From: Blastomussa wellsi
Taxonomy: Eukaryota; Cnidaria; Anthozoa; Scleractinia; Plerogyridae
DNA length: 64,000 nt
Assembly: GCA_947652115.1 (NCBI GenBank)
Contig: OX393563.1
Span: 25,767,549 to 25,831,548, forward strand
Direction: 5' to 3'
Position 1 is the stretch's first letter, and every line of letters starts with the position of its first letter. The position numbers were made by a program, and so were the translations under genes. Shown piece after piece: positions 38,301-50,300 of the stretch. The notes beneath the pieces are model-generated. The model made no database searches. It had not been told where the DNA came from and was given only the letters and a program-made list of their open reading frames with translations.

Positions 38301-41300
38301 ACCAATGCCAAGATCTCGCCACAGATCTCGGCAAGCCATATGAAAATCTTGGCGGTCAAAAACTCGCCAAGAATCTCACCGCAATTTTGGCGAGATCTCT
38401 GCAAAAATTTTGTACGGGTTGCCTTTTTTATTTCATTGACATACAGTTATGTTTTTCTCCCATCAACATACTTGTGTTGTGATTGGTATAAGATTTGTAA
38501 CAGTACCGCTCAGAAATAAGCAAACCAAAATATATGTGAAATACATGAATGGATATATTATGCGTGTATGCATATTCACATACGCGTATGCCCATAATAT
38601 GCATATATGCATAAACTATATGTTTCAATGGCCTGGAAATACTGGAATCATATCCATTTCATAACTGACTGAATCATGCCGTGCCAAATACGGTAGCACT
38701 AGTCACAGTTTTATAATGGGTTCCATTGCAATTAACTCTCCTAACACAACACATCCGGCAAAACTTGTGGACGAATTTCCAACGTAATCAGAAAATTTTA
38801 CCGTTCGTTTGAATCATCGTCTTCAACTTCAAAATGACAGTACACATAAACAACTCGCTTTTGTGTGTCGAAAAGATTCACTGCAATAAAGTTTCACGGG
38901 GCATCATAAATACTTCCATTAAACATCATTTCAGCAGTTGTTGTTGTTGTAGATGGAGATCATTTCCCCATTCACCGATTTATGCCAAATAGAACTGGAC
39001 TTTATCATTATTTTCGCTACACTACTTGCCGTGTGAGGCTTCAATTGATAGACAATTATTAGCAAGCGACTCTCCAGTGCGTGCCGATAAAAAATTCATC
39101 TTACAAATTAGCTCACGGTGCATTGTAAAAACTTTGATGAAGCATCGTTTCTACAGATGGAGATCATTTCAACATTTAAATCACCGAGTTACTGTATTCT
39201 GAGTAGAACGAGAGATTTTCGCTACTTGCTTCAATCGATAGACAAGACAATTAGCAAGCAACTCGCCTACAAGTTGCGACAAAATTATTGAAACAACATT
39301 GATCTTGCAAAATAGTTAATACATGTTGGCTGCGCATCATAAAAAACTTTCATTGATAAAACATCGTTTCTACAGATAGCGATCATTTCACCATTTAAAT
39401 CACCAATTTACACCAAATACAACCAATATTTTCCCTACTAGCCGTGACACTTGAATAGACAATAATTTAGCAGCAACCTTGTTCCCAGGGTCTCTTATCT
39501 TCCTGCCCTCCCGGAGCAAGAGATGAGAGACCCTGGTTTGGTCTTGTCACATTCCACCCAGAATCGTTAGAGGGATGGGCAGCCCAGTCAATTTTGTCGA
39601 GTAACAGCAAAGGAAGAAGATAAAATACGATCGACTTCAAGTATGCTGTTGGTTGCACATAACATCCCAGCCACGTAAATTGACTCAAAGCAATCACTTG
39701 CTAAACCTTTGGATTGACGTTTGAATAAATGCTATCCGAGGACTTCGAGATGGCAGCAGTCTGTGATGGCAGCTTATAAAATGCGCAGTTGTATCATGTG
39801 TGATACCCTCGCTTTGAAATCAACAAAGGACAATGTAACCAATTTCCTGGCATTAGAGGACCCCTCCCTAGTGTTCTCAATTGTCCAAATGAAATGTGAC
39901 CAGACCAGATCAGGGTCTCTCCTCTCTTGCTCCAGTAAGGTGGGAAGATGAGAGACCCTGGGAATGAGGTTGCATCACGTGCGATACCCTCGCTTTGAAA
40001 TCAACAAAGGACAATGCAACAAATTTCCTGGCATTAATTCCCCATGCCCCAAATATCCTGCAGTAGCCAGGGATAACACCTAACAGGACTTCACTTTTGG
40101 CAGGTCCATTGGCCCAGAAGCCCAGAGGTCGAGCTGGCAGCAGTACACTATGCACTCCTAAATGACAATCACGAAGCACTTAAACTTTTACTATCAGAGC
40201 TGCACAATACAACTGGAGGGCCTCGCCGTAATGAACCAACAGTTTCTCTTAATCGCATGGATACTGGGACGTAAGTGTTTAATTTTGGGGAAACATAATA
40301 CTTTAATTACTGCTTGTCTTGATCACTAAAACCATGGCCTTCCTTACATAGTGTTCTTGCTAGTACATTACTAACATCGATTTTAACATACTTGTACATG
40401 CACATGCATGTAGTGCAGCTGGGACATTAGGGACAATAGTACCTTGTCCTATACTTAGAAATTAAGCATCAGATTGTCAATAGAGGTTTCTGATTGGTTT
40501 ATTTTAGTTACTGGTCCACCTCTAACTACTTGTAGTTATCTTAGTTATCTGTCAATTGATCATATCATCGCAAAGATCTAAGCTTGTGGTAACCTTTTAT
40601 TCCTGTGCAACTTGAAATAACATGTGTCAACTCTAGACCTGAGCGCGCAATATTCCCACAAGATATTCGTCAGCGGATACCTTGTGGCGACGTTGTCGTC
40701 GGTCGTACGCGCCCGTGAGTCATTCCGACCATGAAAAATGGACTGCACAGGTCTCTATGAGTATGGTGCTCCGCTTGGAGCTCCGCTAATAATTATTTAA
40801 TGTAGATGTATATTACACTTAGCCACTGACAGGTGTCTGTTCATACATTTGATACATGTACTAGATACAACTTTTACACATTTGGTCATGCTGTAAGGGA
40901 GTTATATTCCAGCCGAGGATCCAGGGAAGGAAACAATGCTTTTCTTGAGGTGAGTACATTTCAGTTTTTGCTGAATTAATAATTTAAAGTGCCTATGAAG
41001 TAAAAACTTTTGTTTGCACTTCTTTGTAGTATATTGTACCCTTATTCCAAAATGACAAAAAAAAATTCAGTGGAAAGGAAAGAAAATCCATTTTTTTTGC
41101 TGCTTGAAGTACGTAAATAGGGGGTTCCGGAGACTGGGAACTAATTAAGCGGTGATGACGTAGTTAGTGGTTAAGAATTATTCCATGAGCCCGCGTTGGA
41201 TATGAAGTGATTATAACCAACTCGCGCTACGCGCTCGTTGGTTACTTATCACCTCATATCCAACGCGGGCTCATGGAATAATTCTTAATTATTTGGAGGA

Positions 41301-44300
41301 CTTTTTTCTTCAAACTGAAGCCATAACATCGAAGCTGCCATGCAGATGTATAGAGGTCAGACGTCTGAACGATTTTCCATTAGTAGTTTGACACCTCTGT
41401 AATGCTCAATATGTTTCATACGCTCGGTTTGTTTTGGCTCATTTGTATTTGCAAGATATGTTTAAGTTCTCATAACTTCGCTATCGAAGGGCAGGGTAAG
41501 ACTTTCCGTGAAGATGTTGATAGCTTGCATTTGCCGTTTGTGATGCCGGGTGCGGCTATTAATCAATTGATACTGTTGCAAGATGTGGTTTATTATCACG
41601 GATATTTGTCTTAGTCTGGCTTCTCTGGAAACTGCTGTAGCTCTTCTTCTGGAAAGCCATTATGTGTTGTAGAGGGTGTGTTTCTCGCATTAATTTTATC
41701 AAGCGTTTAGTCTTCTGATCTCGGTGTTTAGGTTTTGACCTCCTAATTTGTTCATTGTATTTTCTTGTTGGCACCACATGATTCAATTGTAGATTAATTT
41801 TATATTTACCACGCACAAATCTGTTGACTATGTTGCGTGTTGTGCATGCCACTATTTCAGAATATGTTTCCATTTGAAACAAACACAAAATTAATCTCGA
41901 TTGTTTTCTGAAAAGAAATCAACCTTTGCGACTAAACAATTAGATGCGTGCGTGTTTCACACCAGCACATATTCACATAGCACAGGATGTTAATTAATAA
42001 TAAACTTCACTTACTCTTCGCCGCTTTCGTTCAGACTGTTCAGTTATAGGCTATGTCTTCGGTACATCCGAATTTTTTGGATGGAACTGCCAATTCCACG
42101 GCTTCTTCAGAACCATCACAGCGGAAACCTGGCTTGTGCTCAAAGCAGCTATTGTCAAAATGTGCCGAAGACAAACATGACTTGTTTGGCACGAAATCCT
42201 GTCGTTGAATGAGTGCGAATCGAGTCCAGTTTTGCCCCACACTTTTCTCCTTTGGGGAGTAATACATCAACATCTCTGGTGTGCCAGTTCTGTTGGCGCA
42301 GCTGACTGTATTGGGGCCACCAGCGGCACAATAATTCATCCCTCCCTTCTTTGCTCTCTTATCCGCCATGGCGCTATAGTATTCAGAACCACCAACTGCG
42401 TCACTTCCTGTGTAATCTGAGCGTTTGGCCGAGCGCAAAACGGACCCATTTCAGCTTACGAAATCCAAACTTTGAGGTTCCAAAAAACATCAAAAAATGC
42501 ACTTCTGTTGGCTTAAACCCGCAAATTTGAGTTAATTAAGACATAAACAAGCGAATTGGTCAAAAAAATTTACTTCATAGGCAGTTAAAAGGCATTGTCA
42601 AGTTGCTACATGTTAACAAAAAGCAGCAGTTATAATTAGACTAATCATGTTGTAATGTTGCAGCACAATACTGGAATATTGATTCATATTTCACAGTTTG
42701 ATTGAATCAACTTACAACTTTCAATTCTATTTTGTTGAAACAAGTTGCCGAGTTCCAATTTCATTTTGCCCAGTAATATATCAAACATGTGTGAAAAATA
42801 TCTATAAGATGTTAAGATACTGAGCATTATTCTCCCTGCATAGGGTTGAAATCATAATAAACAACTGCAGTATTATAATAATATATCCATCTGTCTTCTT
42901 TGTCCGTCCTTTTGTCCATATATCTGTCTGTTCATCCTCCACTCCTTCCTTCCATCTGTCGTTATGTCCATTCATCTGTCTGTCCGTGTTCATCCAGCCA
43001 TCTGTCCATCCGTCTCTCCTCCCTCTGGCCATCTGTCTGTCTGTCCATCCATCCATTTGTCCCTCCCTCCCTCCATTCACTCACTAACTTGGTCAGTCAG
43101 TTAGTTATTCATTCATTGAGTTATTTTTTTTTTTCAGGATAAGCAAAGATTTCACAGGAAGGGGTATGATTCATCAGATCTTTTGAAATTTTGCTTCAAG
43201 AAGGAAGTTCCTTTGGAGACTGTTAAAGTACTTTTGAATGAGATGAGCGTGCTGGACAAAACAACACTCCATGAACAAGAACAGGTATTAATTTACAAAA
43301 TATGTAATTTGTATTGTTTTAATAATTATATTACAGTAACTGTTCTGTTAGCGATTAGTGTGCACACTGAACTCTGGATCAAGAACTCCAGATTTTGGCC
43401 AAAGCATGTAGAAAGCCAATCACACCAGTGAACAAGCAGCCCAAAACATATGATGATCCAGGAGGTGAAGATCCAAAGACCACCAAATAACCAGCATCAG
43501 GTCGGCAGTAATGGGTAGACGGTTGGAAGAAGGAGAGCCATGACAGCATTTGATTCCATGCACAACCCGCTGTGAACGAAGGCAGTTCACAAGAGGATCT
43601 TGAAACCCTTGTTCTACTGTATGTGCAGTGCTCTAACACCAGACAAGTAAACCTTGATGTAAGAGTGCTGAAGGTTTTTGGCCAGAAAGGTGGCAAAGAG
43701 ACAGAGCATCCGTTCGTTAGTTGGGCAAGGGGAACCCAATGGGTGTAACTTACCAAGCAGATGGCAAAAGGAAATAAACTTCGCTTGGGCTGAAGTGTAT
43801 GATTGATGCATAGATGGGGTAAGGCCTTGGGTTAAAATGAGTAACATTGCTGCTCTAAAGTGGAGGCATCAATTCTGCCAAGAGGCTGGGTGGGACTGGG
43901 GTGGGGTGAGGGTGAGTGTCTGGGACCAACTGCCAAAATTCCTACCAACAGAAATGAGACAAGACATCAGGCAGCTGAGAATACGATATTGCACAATAGA
44001 TGCATTAGACTCAGGGGCACATTGGAAGTCCTGGTGTTCAAAATGTGGACTACAGTGCCATTGTCTGAGCGAAATAGGACATGTCTCTTGCACCACAGGT
44101 GTCCCCAGACATGAGCACTGATGAGTACTAGGAAGAGCTCCTTGTAGGCAATTGACTGCGTCTGTTGAGAGGGAGCCCAGGGGCCAGCAAACCAATGGCC
44201 CTTCAGATATGCTCCATAACCGATTGATCCCGCCACATCAGAAGACACTTTGACATTGGCCTCTGGCAGCAGTCCAGGGAAGAGCCAGAAGCTGACACCG

Positions 44301-47300
44301 TGCCAGTGAGACAAAAGTTGGTGCCACTAGTCATTGAAGATCCAAGTGAAATTCGCTATAAAACAGATGGGATGAGCTCTCTTCCGAAAACAGCATAGAA
44401 GGTCGATCATGCGGCGTAATAAGGTTCTACCTAGCCACACTTCTTTAGCAGCATGATGATGCCCAATAAGAGATTCACATTCCCGTCTACTGCACCACTT
44501 GCAGGGGAGCCACAAACTACAATAAGATCATGATGGGCTGATAATTTTTCTGCTCATAGGTGTGCAACTTGTTTGACTGAATCAAACTTAAGCCTAGCTG
44601 CTTACAAACTATTAGGGTTGTACCCAGGTTGTTTGACCTTTGGTAATGAAGTCGTTCAAGTAATGCAGCAAATCAGCTACCTGGTGTGAAGTCACCAAGA
44701 ACCAGTCCACCATGTCAGCGAAGGAGTTAAAAATGAAGGGAGCTGATCGAAGGCCAGATTCACGTAGTACCAAATACGCCATTTCATGCCCAGCAGATAA
44801 TGGTTGGGTGGGTGTACAGGCACGTTGCTATAAGCTGATTCAACATCAAATTTGGCCATGAGGGCCCCTTCACCAAACAGGGATACTAGGCGAATCACCT
44901 GAACTATGGTAATGTAATGAAGAGTGAACTGATCTGGGTTGATCCCATCATTAAAGCTGCCCCTTCCCCCCTCCTGGAGAAGAAAGGTCCACAATGAGGA
45001 GCCACTTCCCCACTTGGCCCCTTTTGGGAATAATGCCAAAGCTACTAACTTGGTGAAAGGTGGCAAAAGGGCCCGCCATCCTGCGAAAGGAAATCTCATT
45101 GGCAAAATACTCGTTGATGACCGAAGAATGCATGTCAGCAGATGGCTTGTTCTTCTAAACAGACTTTAGCTTTTGAGATGGGCAGAAGCCTATTTTAAAC
45201 CAGTGACAGATTCTGTCCAGCACAAGTGATTGGGGTGGAGCAACAACTCGCAGACAAACTGCTCCACCTGCAGAGGGGTGATTGCTAAAACTGGGGGAAT
45301 GGAGCTAGAAAAACACACAAATAGACCACGGATAAATAACTGACCCCAAGAAATCCTAACCCCCCAAACATAAACACTGCAAGACATAACCACTTGAAAA
45401 AAAAAACAACAAATGACAACAACAACATTAAAATAAATATCAAACAACCAGCTTTAATTAAATCTCTGAAAAACAGGAAAGAACTATAACAAGGAATCCT
45501 CCACTCAAAACGAGGATAATGTCGTAAGAGGATTGATTAATCCACAACCACAGAACAGGCTAAGTGATTCTAGATGCACCTGGACTTGCTATTGGATCGA
45601 GGAGGGGAGCCTCAGCTGGCCAGTTGGGAGAGAATCTGGGCATGCTTAGTGTTTCAGCAGGGCAAACTCCTATGTGATGCCGGCCATGGCACCTTGAGCA
45701 CTTGTGGACAATATGGACGAGGCACATGGGGCAATGCAATGACCTCAGTTTCAAGAATTACAGATGACCTGCAAGGAAACTGCTCTGTGGGGCTCACTTT
45801 GGTCATTCGAGAGTATGCGGCTCGGACATACAGATGCTCCAGCCACATAGAAATTGAACAATTGGATGTTTATGGCTGATCAGTCTGTCAGATTTGTCGC
45901 TGTAGCATGTTCTTGGAAGTCTTAGCTTGGTCGTAGGCACCCCAAACCTGGCTGGTAAACTGGTGATGTGTCCGAAGGATAAGGAGCTGGTACTGCAATA
46001 AATTCTTCCAGGGGTGAGAGAAATGAGACGACAACATGGGGCAGTATACCAAGAAGGCCGTAATGCGGCGCTTAGGTTTTTTAGGCGTGGATGTTAACAC
46101 CAAGTGCTTGTTGAAAAGCAGTTGTGGCTCTGGCTCTGCTGACACAATGTTCGATAAAAGGAACTCGTTCAACTCAACAAGCTTTCCCACAATGATTTGC
46201 CTTACGAGTTTCGCCGGTACTGGCAAAAAACCAGGGCCAACCACAAATGGTTGATGCAACACAGGAGCCAAATAGGAAAAGCCGCCAATTTATGTTGAAC
46301 GGGGCAGTCCCATTGGTGGTACTGGTGGAAGATGAAGCAGGCAAAGGTATTAGATCCAGAGGAGAAAACGTTGAAAAATGTAGGGACAGAAGAGCTCGCT
46401 TTGATCATTAATGGACGCAGAAATCTATCACCAGAAGCGGCTAAGGCACTTATGAACCAAGCTGGCTCGTTGATTGAGTTGGAACATTCCCCCGGCATGG
46501 CTGCTAGGATGCAACTGTGTTTGATTGTGGAACAGGAAGAGTTGAAGCTTTCTTTGCCCCCTAACGCTTGCTTTACAGCACTGACAACAGAGACCAGAAA
46601 GGCAGGGGACAGCTTTTCTGGCAACAGAACTTGACAAGAGGAGACAACCACAGAATCTGAACTAGCTAACATCAGATCGCTGTGATCCAGACGATCCAGA
46701 AAAAGCATCAAGGGCCACTTCTTGGCTATTGTGGGTGGCTCTAGTCATCATTTTCAGAAAAGAAAAACTTTCCAAGGAATACCAGTGAGCAATAGTGCAA
46801 GAATTTGCAAGATTCTCTAGCGAGAGCAGTGAACTGATCCACAATGATCGGCTGAATGAACTTTACATGCAATGCAATAAGGAACAAAGGCCCTGTGAAT
46901 CCCACAAGTGCCATCCCACAGGTGACGCATTGGTTTGAGTCTAACTTTGCCTAAATGATATTTAGCCACATAATTGTAGAATTTAATTAATACTTTCAAT
47001 TATTATATACATACCGAGATTTACGCGCCAAAAAGCATCGAGATAAAAATAGTCTCTTCGCGCTAGAGAAGCCAGCTGATTGGTCATACGATTTTTTTCA
47101 CTAGTGAAAAACAACGTATCGACGCTCTGATTTGCTATATCATTATTTTCACTAGTGAAAAAAACCGTGTCGCTCGCTTGCCGCTTCTCTTGACTGACAA
47201 ACAGCACATTTCTAAGAGCCTAGGCGCATTTTTCTTTTGAAAGATGGCTTCAAATAAGACTAACCGTTTTCAGAGCCTAGATTCATCAGTAGAAGAGTTC

Positions 47301-50300
47301 ATAGACGGACAGGAAAATGAAAACACCAAGAAAAAGACCAAACACGATGTTGCTCTGTTCCACGAATTTCTTGCTTTGAAAGGCGAGACGAGACAAATGG
47401 ACGAGTTGACTCCTCAAGAGCTGAACAAGTTTCTCAGCGAGTTCCTTATAACGGTTCGCAAAAAAGAAGACACTGAGGAATACGAGCCTAATTCCTTAAG
47501 GGCATTCTTCGCTAGCTTTGAGCGGCATTTGAAGAAAAAAAACTATGGACTTTGCCTTATGAAAGACGTCCAGTTCGAGCAAACTCGGAAAGCGCTTCAG
47601 TCAAAGCAAAGGGATCTAAAACGGAAAGGCAAGGGCAACAAGCCTAATGCTTCTGCTGCTTTAAGTGAGGAAGATATTCAAGTTCTGTATGAAAAGGATC
47701 TCTTGGGAAGTTCCACGGCAGAAGCGCTTTTAAACACGGTGTGGTTCAACAACACAATCCATTTCGGGTTACGAGGCTGCAAGGAGCACAGAGAAATGTG
47801 TTGGGGAGACGTAAAACTTTGTCAAACTTCCACAGGGCAGGAGTACCTCGAATTCAATGAAAGAGAAACCAAAACTCGTTCAGGAAAAGATCCTCGGAAT
47901 GTAAGATCCGTTGCTTAATACTTTAATGAAAACAATGGCACAGAAAGCCGGACTCGGGCCAAACTTCAAAAACCACAGCGGCAGAAAAACTATGATTCAA
48001 ACTTTAGTCAACAACGACGTGCCGCCAACTGATATTATGCAACTGTCATGACACAAAAACGTTCAAAGTATCACTAGCTACTCTACCGTCTCACAGAAAC
48101 AACAGTTGAACATGTCTCACACTCTCACTGGACTGAGTTCGGGAGAAATAGCTCCACAGTCTGGCTCTTCTATTCCGGAGAAAAGAAAGCACAAGTTTGA
48201 CGAACTCACTTATCCAGCATTTCGTCCAACTTTTTCCCAGCAAAGCAAGCAAGCAGCACAGCAGCCCCTTTCTCTTTTTTCAGGTGCTGTGATAAGCGGA
48301 GGACATATTAGTGTGGCAATAAACACTTTAAATCAATCGCCCACTCTTTCAGTGCGAGAGGAAAACCCTAGCAAAACTTATAAAAGAATCAAACCTCTTG
48401 ATTCCGATTCTGACTAGTGCTTGTCAATTCAAGCATGCGGGTTCTGATAAACAACAAAAAATGAAGGCTCGGGTTTTCACTTCTGTATTTCAAATTTTGA
48501 ACTTGCGTAGAACTATTTCGACATATTTTCAGGATGTCTTACTTTATTCTAACTAGTTCTGCCTTTTAACGGCATTTTTGCTTGATAATTTAGATGTAAA
48601 GTATTTTACAAGGAAGCCATTTCAGTGCAACTCTCGAACTGTGAGGCGGCTTGACCGCGCGTTGTTTTCCTTTGAAATAAAATAAAGATATGTTTATCTT
48701 TGAGTTCTGTTCACTTATGAATCTCGGTATGTAGATAATAAATAAGTTATTTCACGGTTAGTTCGCTTGTACGATTTTTATTCACTCGTTGTGTAAAACA
48801 AACTCACTCGCTGCGCTCGTTCGTTTGTTTTAGACAACTTGTGAATAAAAATCGTACGCGCTCACCAACCGTGAAATAACCTATAATTACTATTCAATTC
48901 TAGACAGGCATTGAAAGTGTTTGGATGGCTATCAGACATGGAAACAGAAAAGTAGCTGGTTACTTTGTTAGTAAGGGTGTGGACAAGTTTGGATTTGGGT
49001 TCAACTTCTTACATAAAGAGGTACACAAATGTTAGCGTAAGTCTTTGTTAAATAATAACTATGTACTGCTTGAAGTTATGGGTAGGTATAATTAACAATA
49101 TTGGGTCCTGCTTTAGTGTGCACTATTGAGTTATGGTAGGTGTACATGGGAAGTTTGGAGAGCAGAGTTGCTCAGTGCAGTAGCAGAGAGCAACTCTAGC
49201 TTCTTGAGTGCACTCCAAACTTCCTAAGTCATAACTTGATGGTGCACAGCTAATAAAAAGAATTTGATTGTGCGGCTCTGCTGGTGTTACTGTAGTTTAT
49301 TGTTTGTTTATTGTATGGTGTTAGTTTATTGTTTGGCTTGAATATCCACTGACAACCATTTTCACTGTAAGGGAAAACATTTTCTTGTCAAGAGAACTAA
49401 GCCAAGGAATTTAAAAGATCATTGAAAAGGACACAGCTATTTTCTTTCAAGAAATAATTGGTTGATGCTTTAGCATGCACCATCGAGTTATGGTGCACGC
49501 AGGAAGTTTGGAGAGCACGAAATAAGCCTAAGAGTCATCACCTCAAGTAACTCTAGCTTCTTGACTGCTCTCCTAAACTTACCATGTGCACTGTAACTTG
49601 ATGGTGCGCAGCTAAAAGCATGAACCAATTGTTTTATAACACTGCGGGTGAAAATGTACATCCAAGAAACCAAGCCAGAAAAAAATTTTGGCAAAGCGAT
49701 TTGCTCATGTTATCAGCATGCTCTATTGGATTGTGGAGCATGCTTACAAATACCGAATTTGATTCTGCGGCTCTGCTATCAATGTTATATCTGATATTGA
49801 ATTTTGCGACATTTTCGTCAATTGTTTTACATGACTGTAAATACACGGCATGTTTGATGATTGTATCAATCTTCAAGAAGCTGCTGTCTCTATTAATAAG
49901 TACTTAGCCTTTCCCTTTCTTTTAATTCTCCCAAACAGAAAACATGTGACTTTCCTTCTTATCTACAGACATCTTTTAACACTACTGAACATAGTAGTAG
50001 TTATGAGAATTAAAAGATCCATTTAAACTTAATAATTTCTTCTTATTCATATAAATAATTATTGTATTTATTTTTGTGTTGACCAGGATTACCACCCTTG
50101 CAAATTACGGGTTTCTAAAACAGGATAAATTATATTTGTCTTTCAGGTACTGTTGAATGACAATGAAGATTTGTCCAACTTTAGAAGCCAGTCAGTGAAA
50201 AAGAAGCCCATAGAAAACAAAACTGTAAGTCTTTACTGGCATGTACAGTAGATGCCGATAAGCAAAAAAGCTAGAAAATAGTACTTACAAGATTAATTAT

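Larger units (their letters stand above)
40988..42584 (-). mobile_element. Kolobok-like transposon carrying a THAP-domain ORF
   Basis: TTAA lies at 40984-40987 and 42585-42588. The ends read TGCCTATGAAGTAAA inward on both sides, the same family as 29921-31201. A THAP zinc-finger ORF on the minus strand plus TTAA duplication is the Kolobok combination. It begins 38 bp after the exon 6 donor of the ankyrin gene. The left ends differ by one base beside TTAA. No complete transposase catalytic domain was found, so it is probably decayed. Confidence 0.65.
43379..46711 (-). mobile_element. Degenerate DIRS-type retroelement
   Basis: Read on the minus strand it runs gag-like (46711 to about 45560, with a CSRCHGRHHIGVC zinc-knuckle-like motif), reverse transcriptase (45105 to about 44600), RNase H (44314-43967) and the start of a tyrosine recombinase (43847-43400). 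This order is typical of DIRS elements, which integrate with a tyrosine recombinase instead of an integrase. The recombinase lacks its catalytic C-terminus, and frames are broken throughout. It sits antisense in intron 7 of the ankyrin gene. Terminal repeats were not identified. Confidence 0.7.

Noticed and set aside
38520..38625. TATGCATA-rich alternating tract as a possible regulatory structure
   Set aside because: Looks like simple low-complexity purine-pyrimidine alternation in an intron; nothing ties it to a function.
41402..41614. 70-codon plus-strand ORF with a hydrophobic start resembling a signal peptide
   Set aside because: It lies inside the Kolobok-like element, overlaps the antisense basic frame and has no further support.
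42802..43142. ORFs on both strands across the CTGTC-rich tract
   Set aside because: They are translations of an imperfect pyrimidine repeat in intron 6 of the ankyrin gene.
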